Assembly: GCA_020086605.1 (NCBI GenBank)
Contig: JACBWW010000016.1
Span: forward strand, 19,518,926-19,582,925
Origin: Lanius collurio
Lineage: Eukaryota > Chordata > Aves > Passeriformes > Laniidae
DNA: 64,000 nucleotides
Reading direction: 5' to 3'
Shown here: piece by piece, positions 35,901-49,275 of the stretch
How positions within the stretch are numbered: position 1 is the first letter of the stretch
How the letters are laid out: every line of letters starts with the position of its first letter
The notes under the pieces: generated by a model
The model's database searches: none
Told to the model about the DNA's origin: nothing
Seen by the model: the letters and a program-made list of their open reading frames with translations, nothing else
Made by a program: the position numbers and the translations under genes

Positions 35901-38900
35901 AAGGACAGTTGCTATCCCACTGTTTGAATTTCCTTTCTTTTATAAGGCATACTCCAAAACACATTCTGCTGCAGGATCATCATTATTAATTAAATTAAAA
36001 TACCATTTTCAATTAAAGAATAAAGTACACAACATAATGCAGTTTCTCCGAGATATTTATTCATTTGCTTCCTAATTTATAGTTTGGTCTTCTCTAATAC
36101 AAATAGAAGTCATTAGTGCAAATTACTGATGTTCTTATTAAAAGTTTAATAAGAGAAGTGCTCTAAGAGTGTGACTCTTAGTCATTCATCTCTGTGCTCA
36201 TCTTGCAATAGTTGGATGATATTTTAGAACCCCAAACAGAATAGGACACTATAGTCTTTACACTCCTTTTTACGTACTAATACTGTCATTAATTAATATG
36301 AATAAAAATCTCTAGGTCCTGCATGATGAAGAACCTGTCTAAAAATAATTTCTTTACTTAACCTTTAATTATTTATGGCTGTTGTATTTTAAAAAAAAAT
36401 TTAAAAGTACTCTTTATTACTAAAGTGGTTATAAAACCCTATGAACAAAGGAATCAGCAAGGCTGTCCAGCTCTGAGGAACAAGTGCAAATTTCTGCAGC
36501 AGGGATTGTGTCATCTCCTGAGAAGACCTAAAGGCCCTGTCTGAAGGGAGTTAGAGGAGAGGAGGAGTATGAAACAAGGGAACAGCATGAAAGAAGGTGG
36601 GCAGCTGTGTGGAAACACATAAAGGAAGCTGTTTAAAAAAGGTTCTGCAGGAATTTATAGAGTGAGTAGGAATATGCAATAAAAAGCACCCTGTCCTCGT
36701 GATACAATGAAAGATACATATTATTTATTCAATTTACATTATGCTTTTATAATTTAACATTATTCTCAAATATGACCCTTTTAGAATGCAGCTCTAGTAG
36801 TGACCTGTACAACAGGGGGCTCTCAGAACTAAGATGCAGACCACTAGAAGGAAAAAACAAAGTACAAACCAACAGATTGTGCATAACAGCCCTCAGAAAT
36901 CAACATTATAGATATATATGCTATCAGGTAATCCTATTTACCTAGCAGAAAATCCCAATGGTAGACACTTAGAAGTCCATTAAATGAAATTTCCAAGGAC
37001 TCTGACTCCAGAATTCTCCTTTCTTTTGTACAATACAGCCTATATAACCTCTCACCCTGCTTTTGAACCACCTAAATTTAGCAAGAACCAGTGTTTGCCC
37101 TGCTCAGCCTGGCTCCCTCCCTGCTGTGGCAGGACCCTGAGCCCCTCCCAGGCACACCTCCCTCCCTCCCTGGAACACCAGGCACAACTTGCAGCCAAAT
37201 GAGGGCAACCAGGACACTTCAAAAGTCAGCAGCAGCTCTCAGGTCTAAGCTGCTCATAGGAGATCATTTTGAGTAAATCCCAGCTACTGCCCACATCCAG
37301 GGCAGGCAGAAACAACTGCAAATTTTGGTACTCATAAACTCCTCCATTCTTCCCTTGCTCATTTGTAACCCTCAGTTCTACATGTGCATTCGGTCTGTTA
37401 TTCAACAAAATTAACTGGAATTTAAATATCTTCTTCTACCCTCACAAAATCTGTATGGGTTTCTGTCAATGCTTTCAGTATAAAATGGAAATCCCTTTGG
37501 AACAGAAAACAAGCATGTCTCATTTCACCTTACAGGAACAAGTGTAAGAAGCAGAAATTTAGAGTTCATTTCTTTATTGACTAACTATTCCTCCCTAGTT
37601 TATTACCCATGACACATAATTTTTTTTTTTAATATTCTTTGTCTTAGTGACTAAAATAAAATGAAAGCAAAGCTAGAAGTATGTTCCAACTTCCCTAAGA
37701 CAGTGTCTAAAGAAATCATTTTTCTGTTTGCCTTTTCCTTCTTTTTTTGTTACTCATCTTTTAATTATGTGCATATTAATCTTTTGCACAAGGTTAAAAT
37801 TAGTATTGGACAGAAAGTGACAGGAATTCAGCCCCTGTTCTAAAAATTCCTGTCATGTGCTGGAGCTGTACTTACAAATATTGTACTAAGAATTTGAAAT
37901 ATGTGCATGATAACACGAGTTGTGAAACACTTATTTGACTTCAATAATGCCTTACTTGCAAATTACTACTTCAAAACTGCCATGTTAGCCTACTTAACTT
38001 TAGGGTGTCAGCATTTATAAAATATGGATGCTGAGCCTGTACATTCAAATACAACAGGAAATTAATATGTATGCTGCAACCACTTGCACTTAGAGACACA
38101 TATCCTGGAGTAATAGGTATATTATATTTCCAATTTAAAAGAAAAAAAAATTGATCAGATTTCAAGTATCCTGAAGAAGCCTTTCATTGTTTCCTTTTTT
38201 TAGCATGAATCAATAAAATAAGCATTAAAGTCTCTGACTGAAGAAAATAAAACAAACTCCTACCATTTAGAGACACGAAATTTAATATTGAAGAGAGTGA
38301 CAGGAACAAATATGCAGCTGTATGAAATTAATATCTTAAAAAATAAACTACATCAAAATGGTTCTTGCTAATCTCAGACAGTTGATGTTTTATTATTAAA
38401 TAAATTATTTTTTAACAAAGCTCAAGGTTCTTTAAATTCTCTAACTTGGGCATTTCTCTCCTAATACTCATCAATTCATATTCCAACTTCCATATCAGAG
38501 GTTGGCCTGCAAGCATATGAAAGCTTTTATTTTGAGCAGGTTCTTTGTATCACCTATCAAAAACTCTTTTTTTTTCTCCACTCAGGCAAAAATTACCCCA
38601 GCACAGAGGACCAGAGTGAAACACAGCTCTTAAATAGAGGGGTTTTGGTGCACCAGCAGCACAGGCACCTTTGCTTTGGTTCAAAGATATTCAAATATAC
38701 ATTGAAGCCCATTATGGTTCTGCAAGTATCCATAGGAATAATTTCCTTCTATCAGCAGAAGCAGCCTTTGTGCAGCACAGTTCTCACACAGGCAAAGATC
38801 CCATGAAGTTATAGAGTTAAATTAGAACCATTTTAGTTAATGTTTTTAAGGAAAATATCTTATAGAATACAACCCAAAACTTAGTCCAGTGAGAGCTCTG

Positions 38901-41900
38901 AAGACCTAAGGAACCTGAGGCAACTATTTTTCAGTCTACAGAGCACCTGACAAGTTTTCTGCTTCCATTTGAACAAGTTGTACTTGGGGTTTTTTAGACT
39001 TTTAGCAATTTGCACCCATAAATCCTTTTGGCCTACTGTATTATCACACTTATCAAACTTGCCAGAGTTATACACATATTAATTTCTTTTGTGTTATTAT
39101 CTTGCTAGCCAAATATTGTCCTGCTGCCTTCCATCAAAATCATATATATATGCAGAATTATCTGTATAATCTGTATTTCATAATGGTTACTCATAAAAGA
39201 CATAGGAAGGAATGAAAATTATTTTTAGAAGTCCCCTTATGAGTTTTGGTGTACAGAGAATTTCTTTGTTTATAGACTGTATGAAAAGTCCAAAATCCAG
39301 AGGAAAGTTCATTTTCTGTGTTCTACCTAAGATTGTCTTAGATTTTCTGGCAGATAATCAGGCACAGCTCAGTGCTGGAACATGTCCCAATAATCCAAAC
39401 CCAGCAGAAATGGTCACATAGAAATTTAAGCCTATGCTGCACAGTTTTGAGTCTAGAAGAGTTTCTATATGAACCAGATGAAATAATTAAAATCATATTC
39501 TAAAGCCCATTTTACTTTACAAATACAGTGCCACAGAAGTGTGGATCAGTTGTTAGGAATTGTCTTCTCTCCCTTTGTGGCACCAGCCACACAAATCAGT
39601 TCATATCCAACCCATTTATTTCCTCAGGTGATTAAACCAGATTTAAATAACCTCCATTACAGTTTCTATTTTTCTGTCTTTTTTGATGGGAGAATATCTC
39701 CTTTGATGTTGCCTCAGAATAAAATATGCTTGCTGGGGAAGGGAATTCTCAGCTTTAAATGACAGCTGTCATATTCTGTTATGGAAGTGCAATTCTATTT
39801 AATGGACTTGATTGCACAATTTGCTGCACCTACCTCACATTGTGTGGGCTCTCAGGAGCGTGTCTGAGTAGAACTGCAGGATCAATGCCAAAATAAAACA
39901 GAAACATGCAGAGGGGGAAAGTGTGGGGGGGAAAGAACTGCCAGAAAAAGCACTTGCACTTCGTGTCATAAAAACCAGGCTGGGCTAATTTCAATCACAG
40001 CTTCAGAAGGTGACTCCTCAGGTGTGCTCAGAGCCAGTTCAGCATCTTCTAACTGTAAGCAGGAGATGGAACTGGGAGCACTGAAAAGCATCCCCTTCCC
40101 AAAGCAGTTCTGACAATCAGCATTCTGCTTGGGCTCTTGTCAAGAATACACAAAGTGACTCAGAGAGCTTGTGCAGCACTGAACTGCAGGATTTGACTCA
40201 TTCAGGATCTCCAAAACCATTTTAAGAAAGGCACTGTTTAAAATAAAATTCTGTTCTATTATAAGGGTACTATGATACATGTCCAGCACTTAATATGGGG
40301 CAGATGTGTCTTTTTTTCCTTTAAAAATGGGGTTTTTTCAGAGAACAGAGATAAAGGACTAGTGTTTCAAGCTCTGAGAGTGCAACATGCCAGCAGTAAT
40401 GAGAAAGCAGTGATTATACCTGAGATAATTTAATAAATTCAACTTTTTTCCATTGAGAATATGAATTGCCACCTACTGATATTCAAATTTTCTATGGCAA
40501 AATCTAGGAATGCAACTCTGCTGCTTTGATTTTTCCCCACACATTCCTCCCCCTTTTCCTCAATGAATTCCACATCTGACTGAGATCTGCCCCCTGCCCT
40601 GGGCTAACAGACTGGATCAATACTCTCTCAAGACAGGTATAAACACAAAAGAAAGGAGGAGTCACAAGGGGGCAAGTCAAGAGTTAGGGCTAAAATTCCT
40701 ATTCACCTTCCTCTGCAGGCTGACTCCTTAAACCAACCTTTGGGAAACACAGAGTTGCTGCAGAAACCCTTTTCCCATTGTAATTGTGAATATTTTAGAA
40801 AAACAAATACCTTCAAGAGTGGCCAGTGTCAATTACAATTTCCATCCAAACCAGAAAAAAAAAAAAAAAAGGCAATTCAATTTCATTATGGGACCATCTT
40901 CTCCCCTTCCTTGAAAACTCAAGGGCCTGACAATGAATTAAGATTTATAGAAAAAACCTTTCACTACTTAAATGGAATTATGATTTTGCCATTAACGCAG
41001 AGTCAAGATGTTCACTCTGTGTATGAAGATAACCTTATTGCAGGGATTGCATGGGTAAGTAATATTATAAACTGTAATTCTATAGCAATTTCCTAATGGT
41101 CTGCAAGGAGCAAAAGGCACGATGAATTTAATGCTGTCCAAAAAGAAGACTGATCACTGTCAGGACAGGAATGAAGGATGCTGAGGCCAAAGCACAGCAG
41201 ACTCAATGATAAAAGACTGGTGAAAATGTACTTTCCTGCACTTTCTTTACTCTGCAACAAATGCTGAATTTATTTCCTTTCTTGTCCATTTCTCTTCAGC
41301 AAGCTGGCTGCAGCAAACAAAATTAACAATTGCCTCTTATAAATCTTGTAAATGCAGATTTAGAGATAGCAGAACACATGACAGGCATTTCTAATCTTGG
41401 ATGGAGTTTCTGGAAAGCACTCTATTTTCCTGTAGCAACGAAAACCGTAAGGAAATTCAGGGCTGAAATCAGTCCTGAATGTCAGAGAGGACACTGCTGA
41501 AAAAACACAGTACAATCCATGATGGCCAGGCACTCTGGGGCCAGTTTGGGATTTTGTACAGTTTTGCTGAGATTTATCTGAATGATTCAGACACTTTGTG
41601 CTTTAGTGTTCAACTATAGCAACTTTGGATAAATACTTTTTTAAGCAGTTACTCTAAAAAAACTTAAGATCAGTAGACTAAAGAGATGCCAGAGGGATCT
41701 GCCACTGGTTGCTGCTTTTAATAAATGTGGCAGTACTGGGGGAAAAAAATATAAGTTCTTAGAGTCTTAGAAGACCATGACAATATTAATAAGGGGCAAG
41801 GCAAATTACCCCAGTTCACCCAATCAGTTCTGAGTAGAGGAAAAAGCTGACAGAGGATTCAGCTGATAAAAAATTAAAGGAGAAAACACAAACAAGTGCC

Positions 41901-43400
41901 AGTCAAAATGATTTTATGGAAAATGGGACCTGTAGAAAGTTATTTTATTATTTTAAAGTGGGTTTGATCATGTCAATCTTGTTATAAAGTTCTTCACATT
42001 TTAAAGTTTTTAAAACTATTTCAATCCATCCTGCTTGCAAGTAATTCACAGATCAGCTTTGCAGAGTGTCAGCAAAGCATATATTAGATGTACCAGGAGC
42101 CAGCTAACTTGGTAGTGATTCCCCACTGGAAACCACTCAGCAAAACTCATCAGCTGTTTTACAAAAGCATTGGAGGGATTAATGTGCAACCTGATGGGGA
42201 ACGTGTTCATCTGAATGTAAGAATTCAGCCTGCTAATATAAAACCTGCAAGCAAATAATGCAGAGGACAGGCAGCTACAGAAGTGAACCAAAACACCTAT
42301 TTTGCCTTATCTGCATATATTAAATTGCATTTTTTTTAACCTGTAAAAAAATTCATAAGGAACAAACTTTTTTGCTAAGTATGATCTCCCAGAAATGGGA
42401 GATGTAGGAAATGCCAAGTTCCTACTGGATAAGTAATAAAACACCAGAATTCCACAGAGTGCCTCAAAGGGGCAAATTTGACTCTTGAATGACTAAACAA
42501 GAAAATAAAGAACAAAATAAAAGCTACAACATTAATTCTACTCAAGACACTGGAAAGCTTGATATTTTGCCTGTACATAATTTTAGTGTTCCTGTTTTAA
42601 AGTGGTTGTTGAAAAGTGAATTCCCAAAGTGATTTGAAAGTACCTTACAGCAAAACTGTTGGAGCTCAGTGACTTTAATTAAAAAAATAAAAAGTCTAAA
42701 CACAAACTCAAGCATAGTCCAAGAAGTTACCACACTATTAAAGTGTCATTTCACAGAGCATGAATTACAGGGCATTAGCTCTGTATACAAACAGTTTTAA
42801 ATTGTACTCTGGCCTTTATCCAAGGTAGCTTCTCCCACCACAGAACCAGCACAAGGCACCTTTTCACACACAGCTCTCAAGGAGTTGGGGCTGCTGTATG
42901 GTGGAATTTCACACACAACTTTACCAGTGCAGGCAAGTGACTGAAATACAGTATGTTAAACCTCTCCAAAGGACAATAAATACTTTGTTCTAACTGATTT
43001 TTAGACATGTACCAGCCACACAGTTCTTAAGAACCTGTACTGTTAATTTTTAATTTAAAAAGCAAAGGTTGGAAGATATTACTGAATTTAGTAATTATTT
43101 TCTCCATTGATGGAGATCTTTGAATCAAGATCAGATAAATTTTCAGGAGATACATGTTGATTAAATGCAGTTTATCATTAGCAGATAAAATGCAAGATTG
43201 ATGTCATGTAAGAAGGCAGATGAATTATATTTTTCTGAAAAGCTTTAATTGTAACTACACTGTATAGCCAAGTTACTGATTACATTTCAAAAGTTTAAGA
43301 GATTAAAAGTACAAAGGATAGCCAGATCAGTACCACAGCTTATGAAAGATATCAGAAAAGTGAATTTGGAGATCTCAGGTCAGTTCACAGTCAAAAGCTG
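32924..43400. other. Long stretch with no supported gene
   Basis: Mostly unique-looking AT-rich DNA. A 155-codon plus-strand frame (33635-34102) has no recognisable domain, and one of this length is about what chance gives in 64 kb of this composition. A GC-rich block with CCTCC repeats lies at 37085-37235. An A-run is at 40855-40870, and small hairpins lie at 36132-36181 and 43166-43192. Confidence 0.5.
36132..36181. repeat. Two adjacent small hairpins
   Basis: CTTATTAAA (36134-36142) pairs with TTTAATAAG (36145-36153), and CTAAGAGT (36163-36170) pairs with ACTCTTAG (36174-36181). Both have very short loops, so they behave as near-palindromes. No function can be assigned. Confidence 0.7.
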
Positions 43401-44810
43401 GTTCAAACTGAGCATTATGCTAATGTAATTTATTTATTTCATGATAAAACATTACAGTTTATATTAGCATATTCTTCAAATACCTCTGAGAAGTATTACA
43501 GCAAATAGAAGTATTTAAGGACAATGACAAGCACATGAAATTAGGAATAGAGGAAAAAATACTATATAAAGAGAATTAAAATAAAGCACATTTTTCCATT
43601 ATGCATCATACTAATTAGTCACTAATTATAAAAATGTTCTTCAGCTTCACAAGTGGTATTGCCTGTACTATTTTATCCTTTGCTATGCATCTTTGGGAAG
43701 CACTTTTTTTATATCTTCTTTCTATTAGGCTGTCAGCAGTAATCAATGTTAATACACTCGATTACACGCAGCAATTTAAGAAATAATCAGTTTTAAACAC
43801 TACAGTGTTGCTGTACTCCTGGTGGCCTGTAGTATTAGGTCTTCACTCTAGCACATATTCAATACAGAGTTTAAAATGGTGTGAGGCATTCACTTACAAG
43901 CTGTAAACTTATTTTTCTAAGTAGGTATTCTCTCTCAGACAAGCTGCTTTGCTTGAGTGTTTCAGGTGAGAATGGAAGAGTGGAAATTTCTGGTGCTGCT
44001 AGCAGCAATAAAGTTAATGGTGTTTTCTCAAGAAGCATTCCTTTTCTCTAAAGATTCAGTTTCGTTACATAATAGATAAATTATCATTATGCATTGTTCA
44101 CAAGGCAGATATATTGCATTTATTTAATTCAGATACGCTTCTTTAATAGCTTTCAACTAAATTTTGGAGTATTGTTAAAAGTTACAAGCAGAGCACTTTC
44201 AAATTAGAATTTTTGTCCTATAACAGTGATATAGTTATTATTTCATCATCTTTATTATGAAATAAAAAGAGAAAGCAATTTTCTGAAAGTACCTAAGCTC
44301 ATAAACAAGTTATGTGCTTTTGAAAACACGAGTCCACATTGTTGAGCAATTTGGAAAGTTTTTCTATCATTTTACTCACCTATCCCAGCTTAGTAAGGAT
44401 GATAAATAATTCCAAACATTTGGCTCCTCGGAGTATTGTAAACCACGGCATCTAAGTCTAAACACGACAGCAGGAGCCCACAAGATCCCACTTATATAAA
44501 AGTACAGCTACCCATAACACTTTTCTCTACCAGAAATTTCAAACACACTGAAAGCAACTCAAAGGGGAGATTCTCACAGGTGTTCCCTATTTATTCCAGC
44601 TTTTCGGTTGGAGAGTTGTGGAATGGTTGAATAGTCTCAGCTGCAACGGGAGAAAAGAGGAACTCTACATCAAATGAAGTATTGTGTACTGGTGAGTACC
44701 CACAAAAATCAAGTCTCAGATGTTTCAAACTGGGCACGTACAATATGCCTGACATTTGTCTGTGCTTGAGAGCAGAAATAGTCTCTCCTCAACAAACACG
44801 CATTAAGGTG
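43401..44810. promoter_or_regulatory. Candidate conserved regulatory block
   Basis: Compared with its surroundings, this stretch keeps more CpG dinucleotides (for example around 43758-43770, 44328, 44447 and 44467). It is rich in homeodomain-like and octamer-like words: TAATTTATTTATT, ATTATGCATCATACTAATTA and CACTAATTAT. No repeat was recognised in it. These properties are typical of developmental enhancers in gene deserts, but conservation itself cannot be judged here. A TATA-like box with a downstream splice donor lies inside it. Confidence 0.3.
44493..44691 (+). promoter_or_regulatory. Possible TATA promoter with a first exon
   Basis: TATATAAAAG (44493-44502) is a strong TATA match. About 190 bases on, ACTG/GTGAGTAC is a near-consensus splice donor, with the intron starting at 44692. 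An ATG at 44674 opens six codons (MKYCVL) before the donor, although its context (C at -3) is poor. CpGs are retained through the segment. Without a matching downstream exon this is only a suggestive arrangement; TATA-like words are common in AT-rich DNA. Confidence 0.2.
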
Positions 44811-47800
44811 GCAATTTATTTCACATTGTAAGACACTCCAATCTCACCACAATGAGTGCTATAGAAAAGCCCATGAGGAAGTTAATTATTCTGCCTTCAG
44901 CACAGCATTTAAATGGTGTATAGTAAACAGCCTATACTGCAGCCTGGGACCACACACTGAACACGATAAAACAAAATACTGGATCACTGCTCATTAAATT
45001 CTTATCTCTTATGTGAAAGCAATGTGAGATTACATATTTAAAGACTGTGGAGCAGTGCATGCTCACAAGGCAGGCTTGGGCAGCCACAGCACAGCAACCC
45101 CCCAGCTCCACAGCAGTGCAGAATCCATCCTCACACTTTTCAGAGGTGCAGTCTGTATCCAGGGCTTGTCCTACCTCCATTTTGCATATCTTTTCCTTTT
45201 ATCAATTATGAGCTTTTAATCATGCTCTTAAAGTGAGTCACCATTAACAAGACAGAATATTCTCTTATCTCTGCAAGATTTCCCATCATCCCCAAGCCCT
45301 CACAGTCCCAAAAGCACAAGTAACCCTTCACTCTAAAAACTGTAAAAGCAGAATACTCCACTTTTTTTATCATCTGCCTTCCCCTTTATTTGTTTCATCT
45401 GGTTGCAAATCCCTATTCTCCCAGTCTTGTTATGACTTTCAAATAATCATCTCTCAAAAAAAACTGTTTAACCTTTTCCTCCCTGGTGAGAACAAGCAGT
45501 ATCTCATCATACAGTTAAATTAAAACTGCAGGCAGCCTAACTTATACATGTGAGATATTGAAACTTAAGCATTCTTTTTTTAGTAGGTATGGTGGGTTTA
45601 AAGTATAGAAAAGATGGTAGTGTTTTAAAATGTGATGCATTTCACAGCATCTCAGCACAACAGGAAGTTTCCTCCTTTGCACTCCCACTATGTTTCGAAG
45701 AAATAACTTTGCTTTAAATTTTTTCTCCAGCGTTTTACAATGTGAAGAGTAACTCTTGACTACCATAAGCCATCTTCTGCTCAGAGTGTACCCACACAGT
45801 AAAAAAGGGTGGCAAATACAGTGTTATAGATTTCCATGTTTATTGTCTTTCAGCGATGTCCACATCTAATTGTTCAAATTACTGTTAAAGTGATAAAGTC
45901 TTACTGCTAGCCAGGCAAACCCAGCCTTGTGTTTGAATGAAAAGCTGGGCTCTTCCTGGCTGCACTTGAAACAGCAAAAAACAATTTGTAGATGAGCTTT
46001 CTAATCACTTTCCTCTATGATGCACCTGCAGAAATTCAGCCAGGCTTGCCTTCACGTATTTATGGAGACTGATCTGCTTGGCCTAACTGGGTCTGAATTT
46101 AAACCAGGCTCAGCTGCTAACATGATCACAGGCACAGCCTCTGTAACAGAGAGGAAAGCTTCTCCCTTGCCTCCATCTCTAGTGAATCACCCACCAGCTT
46201 CTGACAGAAATGTGATCTTGCTCTCAGTGCCTAAATTAAGTACAGAGGGAGATTATTGCTCTTCACTGTGGAATAAGGAGTAATTGGTGACTCCTGAGAG
46301 GACTGCATGGCCCAGTGATATGGATAATAGATTGACACAAACACACACAACCCAATTCATGCTATTTACACACTAAAATGCTGGTCTGTCACTGATTACA
46401 AGTTTTCAAGAGAGTAGAAGCATTACCTTAACGCCTCAAAAAAAGGAAAAGGCAAAACCGTTTTTGGCCATTCAGTGATGGCATCTACAGACTCAGCTGA
46501 GGCATCCTTGTTCAGGCCTCCAGACTGAGACACCAAGCAATTGATTTAATTAATCATAGTACTTCCATAATTTAAATGAGGCAATATGACCAACAGTTCA
46601 AGCACAAGGCCAGGGATTCTGTCAATTCTAGTATGACTAGGCAGTGGAATTTTTCTGCAAGGTCTTCATCAGCTCATGTACTTTTTAAGACTTAAAAGAA
46701 TTAAAGGCTTTACCACCATGCAATTTCTTCACTTTTACTGCAGAGGAGATAAATAAAAGCAGCATTTGGACCAAGCTGTTTTGCTTTTTGTAGTTATTGG
46801 TTTCACCCTACTATACAGGAATTATTGAGGATTTAAAGTTAGCTTTGCAGACTTGCTGACTTCCTAATTCCCACTTATTTCAATGAGTCAAGAACCAAAA
46901 TGTCCCTTAAATAGTGTGCCAAAATATTTGTGATGTGTAAATATTTGTAAAAATGTTTTTAAAAATTGAACTTTAGTGAGATGAATTAAGAACCATTAAT
47001 GACTTCTAGAATTCTATTATTCATGCACATATTTCTCCAACTAGTAAAACAAGCAAGTTAGATGCCTGCAACCAATACAAGCAAAGAAAATATCCTGTCT
47101 TCAGTTTCTGTATGGTGAAATTGGCATCAGGACCAACATAGAGATGCTAAGAAAAATCAGAGATCCCTCCTCTTAGCAGAACTATTCAAATCCAGTTTCT
47201 CAGGTCCACAGTTACAGCAAGAAACTACCATATGCACTGCAGGAAAAAGGGAAGGGGAAATCAGACTCCCTCACCATCCACTGACTTCCCAGTTTTAGTC
47301 CCCATCCCCAGCTTTTATTTGAGGAGATATGAAAACATTAGGATTTATTATAAACTTTGAAATTTATGCACAGTGGACAAAATAGCTTATATTTTACTGT
47401 TGGGCAACAAGCATGAGCATACAGAAAATTCACATTCAGACTGAGTACATTTAAAGCTCTTTGAATCACAGAAAAGGCAATTAATCTTAGTAACCTCACA
47501 GAGAACTGACAGAGTGTTTTAACATAGTCAAAATGCTGAAGGTCCTTGAATGCTTTCTAATAAAAAATGGTATGAATTTTTGAATTTTATGTTTACTGTC
47601 TCATCTCTGTGGGGAACCTAATGAAAAATGCAGTATGGGAACACAGTATGGGTATTTCATATAAATAATTGCCATAAACGTTTATTATTGGAAATGCAAT
47701 GGTACATGGCTCTTAATGCAATCTATGTTATAGACTAATCAAATAATTGATTGTGATTACTGATCACATCAAATTTTTGTTCATGTTAATAATGTTTCTA

Positions 47801-48220
47801 GGAAGAGATAACATGCTAGGTAGAGCATGTGCATAAGGGAAGCCATGCTTTGAGGAGCAGGAGAAGAATATATTTAGTATTTACTAGTATTTATTTCATA
47901 ACATTCATGCAAATCCTGTATGTGAGTGGAGTGAAACAAAATCTCCACTATTGCTTAAAGTTTAAAACATAAAATTATGCAAAGCATTCTTACAATGCAC
48001 TGTTATTTTCAAGGCATTAACACCATCCCATATTATCACAAATTACAATAAAGAAAGAAGAGGTCATCAGTTAATGTTCTTAAGAACAGTCCTTTTTCTT
48101 ATTCTGGGTGAGCATTTACAAAAGAATAATAGTCCATTTTCTTTGATTAAGGGATTTGTTAGTTGGGAAATGCTTAAATACAGCTCTTTTTGATGCAAAA
48201 AAGTACTTTCTTTTATATTC
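44811..48220. other. Stretch with no supported gene
   Basis: AT-rich unique-looking sequence. The part at 45280-45480 is pyrimidine-rich and 46020-46290 has an 88-codon plus-strand frame, neither recognisable. No repeat was identified before the CR1 tail at 48221. Confidence 0.5.
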
Positions 48221-48410
48221 ACAGAATCACAGAAAAGTTGACTTTGGAAGAGACTTGTGTAGGTTGCCTTGTCCAACATTCTTGCTGAGCAATGTGAACC
48301 AAAGCAGGCTGTCCAGGACCATGTCCTGACAAGTTTTTAGTATCTTCAGAGACAGACCCTGTCAGGGCAAGTCGTTCCAGTGTTCCATCACACTTACAGT
48401 AAAAAAATCT
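48221..48410 (-). mobile_element. CR1 LINE 3' terminal fragment
   Basis: On the plus strand it begins ACAGAATCACAGAAAAGTTG, the reverse complement of the CR1 terminal motif. It continues with GGAAGAGAC, CCTTGTCCAACATT, AGACAGACCCTGTCAGGGCA and CCAGTGTTCCATCAC. These follow the antisense of the avian CR1 tail in order, so the element lies on the minus strand. No target-site duplication was found. The match stops near 48410 in a diverged GTAAAAAAATCT block. Confidence 0.85.
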
Positions 48411-48894
48411 ATAAAAAACCAGTCATACCCTCACAGTGTCCCCACACCAGTCCCATGTTCCCTGCTGAGTCTCCTGCTCCTGCTGTGTCTCTCAGGGCCC
48501 ACTCACCTGGATGGTGTCACTCTGTGTCCTCTGTTAACCAAAGGCTGGCAGCTCATGGCCCCTCGTCTCAGGTTCCCACCAGAGCCCAGGCTGAATCTCA
48601 GTGTGCAACCTGAGCTGCACCAGGGGGGTTCCTCAACTCCAGCTCTGCCTTCCCTGCAGCTCCCAACAGATATCCAGGCACACTGATTAGTTCCACTTCC
48701 CTGGCAATCTACTTCGTTTCAATTTTCCATTATCTCACCCTCCTTCAAGGTTAAGCCTTCCATGGTGCAGACTTTACCTTGGCCTCAGGGACCCAGGATT
48801 CTTGAAAAGCTGTCTGATAACAAACACTGAGAAGCTGGCCAAAACTCCTAGTCCTTCCTGGTGTCTGGTATCACCACACTGACTCTCACCTGAC
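48411..48894. other. Sequence between two CR1 pieces, unassigned
   Basis: GC-richer than average. It does not follow the CR1 sequence expected between the 3' tail and the part of ORF2 found just beyond. It could be diverged CR1 sequence after deletions, a different older insertion, or host DNA separating two independent CR1 insertions. Confidence 0.5.
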
Positions 48895-49275
48895 AGTGAG
48901 CCCACAATTTCTCTTGCTTCTTTTTGCAGAGGAAGTACTTACAGGCAAGTTTATTTCCCTCCAAGTCCCAGGACAAATCCAAATCCAGATGGGCTTTGGC
49001 CTTCTTAACCCTATCCCTGCATGTTCAGACAGAGTCTCTCTACTTTTCCCAAGTTGCCTGGCATTCTTCCATCTCTTGTATATTTTCTTTTCATATTTGA
49101 GCTTTTTCAGGAGCAATTTGTCCATCCCTGAAGGACTCCTGTTGTCTTTATCTGATTTCTTTCTCATCAAGATAGATGATTCCTTGAGAACCAACCATCT
49201 CTCCTGGACCCCTCTTCTCTCCAGGGCTGTAACCCATGGGATTCTTCCAGGCAGGTCCCTAAACAGGTAAAAGTC
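48895..49275 (-). mobile_element. CR1 LINE ORF2 fragment, region before the reverse transcriptase
   Basis: On the minus strand an open frame contains DKLLLKKLKYEKKIYKRWKN, matching the linker that precedes the CR1 reverse transcriptase domain (family pattern W-M-N-K-E-L-L-x-K-L-K-H-K-K-x-x-Y-x-x-W-K). In a shifted frame it continues as KKAKAHLDLDLSWDLEGNK, like the family's RKAKAHLELNLARDVKGNK, so there is at least one frameshift. The upstream end reads like the family's GPAWKNPMGYSPGEKRG segment. No catalytic motif is present, so this is a dead fragment. Plus-strand frames over it are antisense. Confidence 0.85.

Noticed and set aside
37900..37980. Possible TTGACTTCAATA-type ancient repeat word
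   Set aside because: Only one short word agrees with the amniote repeat; the flanks do not follow it.
41730..41830. Possible L2/MIR-like tail (GGGGCAAGGCAAATTACCCC)
   Set aside because: Only a loose resemblance to the CAAGGTCAC region, and the neighbouring words are missing.
46290..46340. Possible tRNA-derived SINE head (CATGGCCCAGTGATATGGAT)
   Set aside because: The B box and tail were not found, so a chance match is likely.
48896..49270. 124-codon plus-strand frame
   Set aside because: It is the antisense of the CR1 ORF2 linker identified on the minus strand.
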